A stretch of DNA of 64,000 nucleotides from Adiantum capillus-veneris. Lineage: Eukaryota; Streptophyta; Polypodiopsida; Polypodiales; Pteridaceae. A program made the translations under genes and the position numbers. The first letter of the stretch is position 1. Every line of letters begins with the position of its first letter. The notes beneath the pieces were generated by a model. It was not told the origin of the DNA, made no database searches, and saw only the letters and a list, made by a program, of their open reading frames with translations. The stretch is from the NCBI GenBank assembly GCA_014529385.2, contig CM043942.1:30532969-30596968 (forward strand), in the 5' to 3' direction. This document shows positions 30,292-41,406 of the stretch, piece after piece.

Positions 30292-30765
30292 GCATCAGTA
30301 AGGGGGCATCCCGTAGGCTAAGGAGGAAATCCGAACTGAGTAAGAAAGTACGCGTAAGAATGCAAGCACAAGAATAAAGATGGGTTCAATGAAGCTTTTT
30401 ACGAAAAGCAAGAACAGTCGCGGGAGGGCAGATGCTTTCCCACGAGGAGTCTGTGTCTGCATTGCATCTGTGTCGTGTCCTGCACCCGGGGACGCTTGGA
30501 ATGTGTCCGTGTAGCATTGTTTTCACTAACGGAGTGAGTTTTTAAAGTTTGAACAGATTCACACTTTATTTTATAAAGTGACCGATCACTTTTAAGTGAC
30601 CGGCCTCTTTATTAATAAAATAAAGCAGCCACTTAGAAGATAAAGCAACAAAACCAGCCAACGAATTCTCTCTCCCTATTTCGGGTAGAGCAGCGCCAAA
30701 AAAAAAAAAAAAAAAAACGGCCGCGATCTCTACGTGAGCAGTTATTCGTGCCGTGGCCAGAGAGC

Positions 30766-30773
30766 TATAAAAG
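30766..30773 (+). promoter_or_regulatory. TATA box of the Gy3 LTR
   Basis: TATAAAAG in the expected middle of the LTR; transcription would start about 30 bp downstream. Confidence 0.6.
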
Positions 30774-31270
30774 CACCACATGCCCTCACTCACGGGAAGT
30801 ACCAACATCAGCAAGAGAAGACTCTGTCGCAAGAGATCGCGAGACTACGAAGCACGGAAGTCGCTTTTCCCGCGCAAGAGTGACAGGTATCTATTGTGGA
30901 TTCGTCATACGAATTGTTGTCGCGTGTTTGTGTGGTTTGTTTTGCAGGAATCTCCCGTCTTACGGGAAGGCCCTTTACGAGAAGTACGGCTTCACGCCTA
31001 AGTCCCTTACGGGAAGGAACGGCCTTGTGCCCAAGCCCCTTGACGGGAAAGCACGACCTTCGGGTCTAAGATTACAGAACGGAGGGGTTTCCTCGGGTTC
31101 TCGTGCTTGTATAAGAATTCTCCCTGAATAAAAGAATACTCTTTACGGGGGGGACCAGCCCATCTTCTGGTCCCCAATACTGTGTCGATCTTCTCCCTTC
31201 TCTCATGTTCTCAAAGAATTATAATTTTCAGATATTCTAAGTGCTCGTGTACGCTCCCGTTTTGTGACAG

Positions 31271-31282
31271 TGGTATCAGAGC
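31271..31282 (+). other. Primer-binding site of Gy3 (tRNA-iMet)
   Basis: TGGTATCAGAGC, one base after the LTR. Confidence 0.9.
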
Positions 31283-31339
31283 TCGGACTCCTCTCTTTCT
31301 CTACAAAGAAGGACGATTCCGGGAAGAACGTGAAGAACC

Positions 31340-32829
31340 ATGTCGAGCCAAGGGAGAAGCGTTGAAGAGGAGCTTCAACAAGTGCAAGCTCAGCTTGCGG
31401 AGTTGCAACAAATCTTACTGTTGCCAGACGTCCAAAAGTCTCGACATCGCATGAGAGTCTTCAAATCGGGCGACAAGGACATCAAGTTCGAAACCTACAA
31501 CGGACAGAGAGACATCTCCAAAGCACTGTCCTTCATTAGACAGTTTGAAGTTGCCTTTACCAATGGGCACTTCACAGAAAAATCCAAATTACACCATGTG
31601 GGGATGCACCTCAAGGAAACGGCAAGTAATTGGTGGTTAGCCAAGATTTTGGAAGGTTCTCAGGCCAGAACTTGGGAGAGCTTCAAATCTGAATTTTATG
31701 AACAATTTCTTCCACCTGACTTCGAGCAGGACATACGGAAGGAATGGGACTAGCTTGCCCAGAAGGAACATGAAAGAGTAACGACTTATGTGGACAAGTA
31801 TTGGTCGGTTCTTCTGAAGGTCACTCCCTTCATGAAGATTGCCGGCAAGGAAAAGAAAAGAAAGTTCGAAGCGGGTCTCCAACCGCAGCTTCGAAAGAGT
31901 ATGAGGGTGTATCCGCATGATACTCTTCAAAGGATGATGGAGTCAGCAATCATTGCTGAGGATTTGCACTCAACTGGGACGCCCAGAAAGATGGAGCATA
32001 GCACTTACCGTGCAAGACAAAGAGGGGTCTACGATGACCAAGGGGGCCAAGGAAGAAAACGTCCTCCATCTAGAGACGATGACCACTCTAAGAAGCCAGA
32101 GGGCACTGGCAAGCGAACTAAGTTTCTTTCTCCTACTCAACTTCAAACTTTCAAAGAGGAAGGAAGATGCTTCTACTGTGGCGAGAAAGGACATATGAAA
32201 CCGGATTGCCCGCTAAAGCAGCAACGGCAAGAGCAAGCCTCTACGAGGCCAGAGAAAGCAAGGAAGGAACCCGCACCGCCAAGCTCGAACTCAATTCCAG
32301 ATGTTCAAGGAAACACAGAAACGGAGAAAGGGAAGCGTCAACTTCTGAAGGGCTGGGGGTCTTTGAACAACCAGCGAGTACTGATTCTCTATGATCCACA
32401 ATCCACTGATAACTTCATCTCCCAGGATACTGCAGAACGTCTGTGCCTTACACCGGCTCAGCTTGGCACACCGGTTACATCCGGATCGGCATTCGAGGGG
32501 TTGACAACCAATGCAACTCCCGTGCAAGGACAGCTCGATCTTCGGATTGGCGAGTACAAGGACTGCGAATCATTTTTGATGGCACCCATCGAGGGATGTG
32601 ATATCATCTTGGGTATGCCATGGCACTTTCACATGACACCTATTCCCGATAATGTGGAAAAGACCCTCACTTTTGATCATGGGGGTAAGAAAATAAAGAT
32701 TCAAGCTGATGCAGGAGATTGGCTGTTCCCAATTGTAAGCCATATCTCCATTAAGAAAGAAATGAAGAAGTGTGTTTCTGCTTACTTGATTTTTGCAAAG
32801 GATAAAACTAGTAGGACTCTCTCTCTCGT
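31340..32829 (+). pseudogene. Gy3 gag and protease, with a stop and an altered protease active site
   Basis: From Met 31340 (MSSQGRSVEEELQQV) a coiled N-terminus leads to the gag core (LSFIRQFEVAFTNGHF, ASNWWLAKIL). A TAG at 31751-31753 breaks the frame. It continues to the zinc knuckle CFYCGEKGHMKPDC (about 32169-32210) and the protease region. There the expected DPG triplet reads DPQ (LYDPQSTDNFIS), so the glycine next to the catalytic Asp is lost and the enzyme is probably dead. The later protease motif, EGCDIILGMPW, is intact. The frame is lost in a CT-rich run at about 32815-32830, and pol resumes one frame over. Primer and LTR upstream place this at the element start. Confidence 0.85.
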
Positions 32830-35679
32830 CTGGAAATTAAGCGTCTTCAATTTATTGAAAAGTACAAGGATTGTTTCACGGAAACACTTCCTGATGAACT
32901 CCCTCCCGTACGCTCGGAAGATCACCGCATAGATCTCATACCGGGTAGCTCGCCTCCCAATCAACCCCCTTATAGGGTAAGTCATGCTCAGCAAGAGGAA
33001 ATTCTGAAGCAAGTCAACGAGCTTCTAGAGAAAGGGTTAGTACGGCCCAGTGCTTCACCCTACTGCTCTCCAGTTCTACTGGTGCAGAAGAAAGATGGCA
33101 CGTTTCGAATGTACATAGACTATCGGTCTTTAAACAAGATCACAATCAAGAATCGCTTTCCAATCCCCCGGATTGATAATATACTTGATAAGTTGCAGGG
33201 TGCAAGTGTCTTTAGTCGCATAGACTTAAAGAGTGGGTATCATCAGATACGGATCGCCCCTAAAGATGTCCATAAGACTGCTTTCCGCACGACCTTTGGA
33301 CTGTATGAATTTTTGGTAATGCCTTTCGGCTTGACCAATGCTCCTGCGACGTTCAATCGCATGATAGACCGCATTTTCAGCCCGTATCGAGCTTATACGG
33401 GAGTATTCTTTGACGACATACTCATCTTCTCTAATTCAAAAGAGGAACATTGGAAGCACTTGGACTTAGTGTTTCAAGAATTGCGAAAGCATGAGTTGCA
33501 TGTGAATGCAAAGAAGAGCGAGTTCTTTCTCTCTGAGATACACTATCTCGGCCATATAGTCTCTCACAATCAAGTGAGCATGGATCCTGCCAAGATCCGA
33601 GTGGTAGAAGATTGGCCTATTCCCACTACGGTACATGATGTACGTAGCTTTCTGGGATTATGTTCATATTATCGAAGGTTTGTCCGAGGATTTGCTCATG
33701 TAGCAGGACCACTTCATGATTTGACAAAGAAGAAGATTCCTTTCAAATGGGGATCGAGACAACAAGGAGCTTTTGATCGGCTCAAGTATTTGCTAAGCCA
33801 TGGACCTATTTTGATAGTGCCTTGACTTAAGGAAACCATTTGAGGTTCACTGCGATGCTTCAGGCGATTGCATCGGAGCAGTGTTAAACCAAGAACGCCA
33901 TGCAGTGGCTTATGAAAGCAGACGGCTTAAGGATGCAGAGTTGCATGCATCAATCTACGAAAAGGAACTCTCGGCTGTGATTCACGCCTTATCCAACTGG
34001 AAGCACTATCTTCTAGGAGCGGATTTTGTGATCAAGACTGATCACCAGAGTTTGTGGTATTTTCTTACGCAAAGGAAACTATCTGAGAAGCAGATGAGGT
34101 GGGCAAACTTTTTGTCTATGTTTCACTTCCAGATCCTTCACACGGCTGGGAGTAAGAATGTGGTCGCAGACGCATTGTCTAGGCGGCCAAGGGTGAATGC
34201 TATCACTTCGGTATATCACCAAGAATTAGAAGCACTACCGGATTTGTATCCGAATGACCCAGACTTCTCCACCATTTAGGGAAAGCTACATCGTGGAGAG
34301 AATGAGTTTCCCTATTCCATTCGGGACGGTTATCTCTACCACCATCAGGCCATATGTGTGGCGGAACCATTAAGAAAGAAGATCATGGATGAAGCACACG
34401 CTTCGCCTTATGCGGGTCATCGGGGTATTCTCCCTACGACCTTAGCAATGGAAAGATATTTCTTTTGGCCTAGCCTTAAAGCAGACATTGATAAGTATGT
34501 CACGGAATGCTTGGTTTGCCAAAAAGTGAAGTATGATCGGCATAAGACGCCTGGGTTGCTACAACCTTTGCCTGCGCCTAATGAACCTTGGGAAAGTATT
34601 GCCATGGACTTCATCATGGATCTCCCTAGAACTCAGACTGGAAATGACGCAATCTGGACCATTGTGGACAGGTTTAGCAAGCAAGCACACTTTATACCAA
34701 TCAAGAAAACGATCAAAGCAGATCATATGGCTAGGGTCTTTCTAGCACAGATTTTCAAGCATCATGGAATGCCTAAGTCTATTGTGAGCGATCGAGATCC
34801 TCACATGACAGGAAATTTTTGGCGTGCCTTGATGGATAATCTTGGTACAAAGCTGAATTTTTCATCTGCCTACCATCCTCAAACGGACGGGCAAAGTGAG
34901 ATAGCCAATTCCACAGTATTGGATATGTTAAAAGCTTATGTGTGAGACCGGCAATCTGACTGGGAGAAATATTTGCCTCTTGTCGAGTATGCGTATAACA
35001 ATACCATACACTCATCGACGGGGAAAGCCCCTTTTGAGATTCTCTATGGTAAGCCTTTGCTTCCACCCATCCTTTTAACTAAGGATAAGATCTTTGCAGC
35101 AGATGAATTTGTCCGGGATTTGGACACCGCCTACGGGCAAGTTAGGAGAGCTATCCTACGCTCTAAGGAAAAGCATAAGAAAGTTGCAGACAAGCACAGA
35201 GGGAATCTAGACTTAACAGTCGGACAGTAAGTCTTACTCAAGTTTGAGAAGGCAAGACTTAAGAAACAAGCGTCTCATAAGGGGAAAGTGGTAAAACTTT
35301 CTACCCGTTATTATGGGCCGTTTAAGATCATTGAGCGAGTGAATGATGTTGCTTTCCGATTAGAGCTACCGCCTAATTGGAAGATCCATAATGCTTTCCA
35401 TGTCAGTTTACTCCGGCCATATGTGGGACCGCCTCCAAGCCAGCCTAGTGCTGAGGAACCTCCTGAGGTTGAGGAAACAGAAGAAATACTCCAACCGGAG
35501 CAGATAGTAAGTCATCAGGAGCGGTCTCTCAAATCCGTAAATATAACACAAAGTATTTGGTTAAGTTTAAGAACTATTCGAATCTAGATGCTCAGTGGAT
35601 GACGCAGGAGGAATTAGCAACTTATGCCGAGATACTGGAGGTATATGTCCAAGCACTACAGTTGAGGTCAACTGTTTAG
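32830..35679 (+). pseudogene. Gy3 pol: RT, RNase H, integrase, chromodomain
   Basis: RT runs from PPYRVSHAQQEEI (about 32965) through KKDGTFRMYIDYRSLN and the catalytic FFDDI (about 33410) to 33822, where a single extra base shifts the frame. RNase H begins near 33840 (VHCDASGDCIGAVLN). Integrase has the HHCC finger (AGHRGIL to CLVCQKVK), MDFIMDLP with the first Asp, VSDRDPHMTGNFW with the second and the Glu in DGQSEIANS. Stops at 34277 (TAG), 34943 (TGA) and 35228 (TAA) interrupt it. The GPY/F module ([20 protein letters not shown]) is followed, after a further shift near 35535, by a chromodomain ([17 protein letters not shown]) ending at TAG 35677. It is close to Gy2 in sequence but not a recent copy. 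All catalytic residues are recognisable, but it is inactive. Confidence 0.88.
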
Positions 35680-35691
35680 AAGCCAGAGGGA

Positions 35692-35844
35692 TGTTGCTAA
35701 TTGGACTATTTTCTTATTTTTAATGATTAATCTCTTTTTATGATATTTTATTATGTGCACTAAGAACTGTTAAAAGATTGTAGACAGGAACTGCCATCAG
35801 GAACGGACAACTCTGATGTGTCATTTGATGGGTGACGGTAAACA
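35692..35844 (+). repeat. Truncated 3' LTR of Gy3
   Basis: 153 bp matching the first part of the 5' LTR up to GGTGACGGTAAACA, then an abrupt change to a different LTR family. Confidence 0.9.
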
Positions 35845-36303
35845 AGCACCTCAAGCACCTTAGTCATCAAGCACGACAAGCACCTCAAGCTTAGGTCGGG
35901 TTCCCATCAGCCCTAGCTTGCCTTAGGTCAAAGGACTTTTAACACTAACCATTGGAGGTCTTTAGTGAAGCTAACCCTAAGGTCTTTTAAGCTCCATTGG
36001 ATGCACATTGCTCTTTGATAGACTGCCTCCTGTTGGACCCTTATTGAGATGTGACTATCTCTCCTCTTGGTCCTCTGCTGAGGTAAGTCTAGAAGCACTT
36101 ATTGCACATTGCTCTTTGATAGACCATTTCCTTTTGGACCCCTATTGAGATGCAACCATCTCTCCTTTTGGTCCCGTGTTGAGATAGGTCTAGAAGCACA
36201 TGTCTCTATTCTAACTCTTGTTCCCGTTTATTCCCCCATATTAAATGATCATTTTAATATGAGAAAATCATTTGGTAAAGCTAGATATTATATTTTATGA
36301 CAC
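35845..36303 (-). repeat. LTR fragment of the Gy4 family
   Basis: 459 bp aligning with the right-hand parts of the Gy4 LTRs and ending TATTTTATGACA, the true LTR edge. It contains the ~100 bp U3 repeat twice. A C-run and A-run follow at once. No interior sequence is attached on the left, so this is a scrap left by deletion. Confidence 0.75.
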
Positions 36304-36652
36304 CCCCCCCAAAAAAAAAAAAGAAACTCCCTTCTGGGGCCCCCTAACGTCTTAGGATCTCAACAGCAAGGCAGATTGGCTGGTGTAGCTCAAGCGCTAG
36401 TTTTGCCAGCCGGCTTGGTGGACTCTCCCTCCTCCGCCCCTCCTTCTCTACATCCCCGAGCTCAGAGAAGTTGTTGCATGCTTCTCATTCAAGATGCATG
36501 CTTCAAACATACGAAACCGTTCGCCGCTGGAGCTTAGAAGTAATTTGCTCTCTGGTTCCATACCCAATGAGCTTGGTGGCTTGATGAAAACAACACTATG
36601 AGGTAAAACTTGTAATTGTTAACACCTATAGTGGGTGTGTGGAATGGAGCAC
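36304..36652. other. Non-repeat island between LTRs
   Basis: It starts with an 8-C/12-A run and carries the LRR-like stretch listed separately. It is the only part of the window that resembles a host gene. Confidence 0.4.
36510..36602 (+). pseudogene. One leucine-rich repeat, remnant of a receptor-kinase-type gene
   Basis: One frame reads LELRSNLLSGSIPNELGG, a textbook plant extracellular LRR (L.L..N.LSGSIP.ELG.L). A TGA follows within 20 codons and overlaps the AG/GTAAAAC of a possible splice donor at 36602/36603. LRR receptor kinases often have exons of one repeat each, so this may be a single stranded exon. I find no neighbouring repeats, transmembrane segment or kinase domain. It could be a gene piece carried by a transposon or the last scrap of a destroyed host gene. 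A chance match is unlikely given the length of the motif but not excluded. Confidence 0.45.
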
Positions 36653-37814
36653 TGTAACATTTAATGGTCTAGTAATTTGTGTGCAGCGGAAAATAACATA
36701 GACATAGTGAGCATTTCATTAAGAATAGATTCCTAATGAGCATAGCAAGAGTGCTCGGATGGAGAGAGCAACAAAATCATAACACCTAGTTAGATTGGCA
36801 TGAACAATACGTCAAAACGAGAGAGAAATTAAGCTATTGACAATAGTTGAGGACCGAATTTACATGGAGTCGGTCCCCCCTCCAAAAGGCTTTGTATTAT
36901 ATGTTTCCCCCATCAAGGGAGACATTTTACAATACAATACTTTGTGTTTCTTCAATAACTTTTTGGTGCAATGAAGATGGAAGCTTCAAGCACCAAGCTT
37001 ACACTTGAAAACACAACATCAATTCCCTCTCCGTCTCAGACCCAAGACCTTACACACCTTCGAAGATGGTGAGAGCTAGTGGGGCATGAGAGTAGATTGA
37101 GAGGAAGGAGTATTCTTTCAAGAAAGAAGTATGTCCCCTCACATAATCACTAAGCATAGCTTAGTAATTAGCATGGTAGAGGAGATGAGCATGCATTGGA
37201 CCTTGACTCTTGGTTGGATTTACATCACAAAGCCAAGAGTTGTTGGTGTAGACCTCCCTTTTCACAAGCTTGAAGTAGATGATGAGCTTTGCATTAAAGC
37301 TTGAGAAGGAGAGATAGTCTTCATTACTTCACACATTTAAAAAATCTTAGTCATTTAAGCATAAAAATCACCTCAAGCTTTGGGCAAGGTTCCCACAACC
37401 ACTTTAAGTGTCTTAGCACCTCATGCTTGGGTACGATTCCCACCTCGAGGTTAGCCCTAGCTTATGTAAGGTCAAAGGACTTTTTAACACTAACTTTTGG
37501 AGGTATTTAATGAAGCTAACCCTAAGATATTTTAAGCTCCATTAGATGCACGTTGCTCTTTGATAGACTGCCTCCATTTGGACCCCTTTTGATATGTAAC
37601 CATCTCTCCTCTTGGTCCCTTGCTCAGGTAAATCTAGAAGCACTTATTGCACATTGCTCTTTGGTAGACTGCTTCCTTTTGGACCCCTATTGAGATAGGT
37701 CTAGAAACACACATATATATACTAACTCTTGTTCCCCTTTTATCTTCCCATATTAAGTGATCAGTTTAATATGAAAAAATCATTTGGTAAAGTTACATAT
37801 TATATTTTATAACA
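36653..37814 (-). repeat. 3' LTR of Gy4
   Basis: The right edge, TATTTTATAACA, and the middle part (TTGAGGACCGAATTTAC, from about 36847) are clearly shared with the other LTR. The left edge at TGTAACATTTAATGG is a best guess, since the first ~180 bp align poorly. Confidence 0.65.
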
Positions 37815-38329
37815 TTACCTCTCTCTTGAAATCATAGTCATCCTCGACTATGAGGTAGAGTAGATAAAGCCTAGTCATTAGTCCATGTTTCTTAGCAGAT
37901 AGAGGATCCCTTTTTACCCTACGACATCATCAAGAATGGATGACTAATCCATTTGGTGCTCGGGAGACTTAACTGCCGCAAGCATGTCTGCTCTTTAGTC
38001 CATATCATACTTCCAAAGTAGAGTGACACGTTCTACTTGGTGTTTGGGAGACGTCATCACCACAAACATGATCCTAAGTATGTATACTTCTTAAATTTTG
38101 TGCACAATAAAAGAAAGAGAATGAGTCTTATATGACACAAACATTGTTCATTTAAAATGCATTTTCATTTGCTTACTCTAGTGTAGCATTGTAAGCATTT
38201 ACAAGGTTCATATTATCCTTAAGCTAGGTTCCTTGCATCCATCTAGCATCTTTAAAAGGATAATTCTTAAACTTAACAAGATATCATTGGATAAACTTAT
38301 CGTTTCTTAGTACCTTGTCTTCCTGTCAA
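37815..38329 (-). other. Gy4 3' untranslated region
   Basis: It begins with the purine tract. The rest shows no coding and has two similar ATCC..TTGG stretches around 37930 and 38030. Confidence 0.4.
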
Positions 38330-40965
38330 AGAATCGATTCGGGCTGCAATACCTCTTCTTGATCTTCGATCTCTAGCGGGTCCTCCATTATTGGTTCTTT
38401 TGGTGGCTCTCCTTTGTAAGGCTTGAGTAGGCTCACATGGTTAGCATTGTGAATGAGCCAATGGTTAAGCAACTTTAACTAATAATCCATCTCATTGATT
38501 GGATTAATAATTTTAAAAGAAAGGACCATAGTATCTTTTTGCTAGTTTAGCATAATACTCTTGGTGGCTAGTAGGATTCTTGTCCATAGTATGCCTTAGA
38601 CGAGCCTTGAGAAACTTTAGCAAGACCCAATCATTTTCCTTAAAGGTTAAGGCTCTTTTGTGCTTATTAGCAGCAGCCCTTTTTACCTTCGTTTTGAGTT
38701 GGATATAACCTTTTTAATCTTTGGAAAAGATTCTTGTGAGTTTTGGCTTAGCAGTGAAGATCTTCCCATATACTTTAAGCAGTAAGGGACTTTTGGATCT
38801 TCCCTCTTTAACTTCAAAAGGTGCTTTCCCCATAGAAGTATGTACAATGTCATTGTACGCATACTCTATAAGAGGTAGGTACTTCTCTTATTGAGAAGAT
38901 TGATCTACTTCTATGACATAGATCGTTACATTAGTTATTCACTTTGGTCATCCGTTTGTGGATGATAGGCCAAAAGAGAAATTTAATCTACTTTCTAGAT
39001 TCTCAAAGAGACCCTTGTAGAAATTACTGGTCATTCTAGGATCTTTGTTCGACACTATGGATGTTGGCAATCCATGATACTTGAAAATTTGAGATCTAAA
39101 GAGGGTTTCTGTTTGATGTGTTTTAATAGTCTTTTTGATATACATAGAGTGTGTTTTCTTGCTAAGCCTGTCGACTGAAACAATCCAAGTTGCTTCCCTC
39201 CATCAAATTTCAATTTTTGGTATACCAAGCATTTTGAAACATACTCTTGTATGTTTACTTCTCATGGTAGACCAACAAAAATACATTTCGACTCCTCAAA
39301 GAGTAGATTATGGAATCCCTCTTTGCCCCGCATAAGAAGGAGCATGGGATTCATACATGACTTTCCTTTTGTATTGGTGAGTAACACATAGCCTATTGTC
39401 GTTTGGAAGATAACCATCCTTCAAGGTGAATGATTCTTTTTTTCTTCCCTAATGCAAAGGCTGTAATTACCTACTTAAAGTCTTGGTCAATAGCATACTC
39501 ATCTATCATAAAAGATAGATCATTGTGAATTGCTATAGACACCACATTTACCCTTGGCCGTTATGAAAGTGCATCGACCACTTGATTGTGCTCGCCAGTA
39601 ATGTGAGCAATATGTAATTTGAATTGCAAAAGAAAATTTTCCCACCTCATTACTTTGTTGGAGAGCTTGGTTTACATCATGAAGTTCTTGAGGCTTTGTG
39701 ATCCATTCGTAGGATGAATGGAGTCCCCAATAAATAGTGTTTCCATGTGTTTAGGGCATGTAGAATAGCTAAAATCTCTTTCTCATAAATACCCAAGAGC
39801 CGTTCATCCATATTGAGCTGTCGCATCTCATATGCTATGGCATGCCCTTCTTGAAGCAAAACTACTCCAAGGCAATCACCACAAGCATCACATTGGACCT
39901 CAAATGGCTTTGAGAGATCCGGAAACATAAGGACTAATGAGAGGTAAGCTTCTCTTTGAGCTTGTCAAAAGCATTTTGTTCTTCAGCAGTCCATGAGTAC
40001 TTAACGTTCTTTTTTGTTAAGTCATGCAATGGTCCTGCTATTTGAGAGAATTTTGCTATGAAGCGTCTATAGTATGCACACATATCAATAAGCTGCTTAG
40101 CTCATGTAGATTCCTTGGATTAGGCCATGCTTTTATTACCTCCAACTTTGATGGATCCATACGGATACCATCTTGAGAGATAACGTGACCTAAATATTGA
40201 ATCTCTTGTAGGAAAAATTCACTTTTCTTTTGATTAATGAAAAGCTTATTCTCTCTCACAACTTGAAAGATTACCTGGAGGTGTCACTTGTACTCCTCAA
40301 GAGAATTTGAGTGGCCTGAAGATTTTGGTCCATCGTGAGTTTAAATGCGGTTGGAGCATTTTCCAGGTCAAAACTTGTAACTTATGAAATAGATCTTCTA
40401 CACGCGGCATGGGAAATCCTTTTTTTTATTATAGCAATCCTATTTAGTGCTCTATAGTCGACACACATGTGATATGTGTCATCTTTCTTTTGCACTAAAA
40501 GTATTGGTGAACAGAATGGAGAGGAGCTAGGCCTCACCGTCCCTTTTTCCACCAATTCATGCACTTGCCTCATGATTTCCTCTTGTTGAGCTTGCGAAAC
40601 TCAATAAGGAGATTAGGTGGTGAGCTTCCTAGTAGAAGCTCTATTGCATGCTCATCATCCCCTCGTTTTGGAGGTAGCTCACTAGGGATGTCATCAATGA
40701 AAACATCTTGGAATCCATTTAGGAAATTAGACAAATCTAATTTTTCTTGATTCCTTTTATTGCTACTTGTGAAAACATTAGAATCATTTACAAATTCGCT
40801 AACAAAAATCATATACGCAAAAATAGAGTTTTTCATTGACTTATCAAAAGCAAGCGTATTTACCAGGGATATGGTGTTCCCCGAGTCATTAGCATCTATG
40901 TACATGATCTTTTCCCTGTAGGTGAAATAGATTCTCCTTTCAGGGAACTTCATGTTGGCAGCCAT
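38330..40965 (-). pseudogene. Gy4 pol remnants: RT without active site, RNase H, integrase, GPY/F
   Basis: The upstream linker (40965-40570) ends in a damaged PPYR-like stretch. RT begins with LLVQKKDDTYHMCVDYRALN (about 40515), reaches FPMPRVEDLFHKLQ in a shifted frame, then jumps to NAPTAFKLTMDQ. Roughly 90 residues are missing, and the segment that should hold the Y/F.DD site is also absent, so the enzyme is dead by deletion. It resumes with INQKKSEFFLQEIQYLGHVI (40259). RNase H (39928-39677) has VQCDACGDCLGVVLLQ. Integrase is reduced to KYHGLPTSIVSNKDPRMTSN (39145-38948). A GPY/F-type IHNANHVSLLKPYKG sits at about 38410-38455. Many stops and shifts lie between. Confidence 0.8.
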
Positions 40966-40999
40966 GTGATTGAACTATGATGTCTCTAGGATAACATCC

Positions 41000-41406
41000 T
41001 TATGTTGGAGAGGAGAGATAATAAAAAAAGTCTTCTTTGTCAACATAGCTTTGGACATGAAGCCTCAACTTCCCAATCAAGGGAGTAACAGAGACTTGTT
41101 GTCCCTTGAAAGCTGTGTCAACACATACAATATCTCCCATCTCAAAAGCTTGAATGCCCAACTTGGTGGCTAACTCCGTAGTTGATATGAAGCTGTGAGT
41201 AGAGCCAGGGTCAAACAAGATGAAGGAATCATGCTCCCTTGCTTTTTCCCAAGCATAGGAGAGGAATGAGCCTTTGCAATGAGTATCCTCTTTTGGAGCT
41301 TCAACCATGGAAGCTCTAGGAGTGTCATTGAGTACATGTCTTTTGGGACAAGAACGATAACCATGTTCTTGCTCTCCACACTTAAGTCTTTATGAAAGGC
41401 CTCCAA
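41000..41406 (-). pseudogene. Gy4 protease remnant
   Basis: One open piece (41308-41000) contains FILFDPGSTHSFISTTELAT, the chromovirus-type aspartic protease site with DPG, followed by IGKLRLHVQSYVDKEDF as in Gy2. The C-terminal GCDVLLG part continues in another frame near the right end of the RT linker. Upstream sequence links to gag through a frame change near 41380. It would process the polyprotein; here it is only a fragment. Confidence 0.7.

Larger units (their letters stand above)
30057..31269 (+). repeat. 5' LTR of Gy3
   Basis: 1213 bp, TGTTGCTAATTGG to TTTTGTGACA. It contains a TATAAAAG box, duplicated GATGGGTGACGG motifs (about 30195 and 30280), an A-run near 30698-30717, and repeated CTTACGGGAAGG motifs in its last 350 bp. 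Confidence 0.9.
30057..35844 (+). mobile_element. Gy3, chromovirus with truncated 3' LTR
   Basis: 5' LTR 30057-31269, initiator-Met primer site, gag, protease, RT, RNase H, integrase, chromodomain, purine tract (GAAGCCAGAGGGA) and only 153 bp of 3' LTR. The missing ~1060 bp of that LTR is not found downstream, so it was deleted at the junction with the next LTR scrap. Confidence 0.9.

Noticed and set aside
30748-31131. 127-residue open frame in the Gy3 LTR
   Set aside because: It overlaps the TATA box and transcript start region of the LTR; no motif, no support as a gene.
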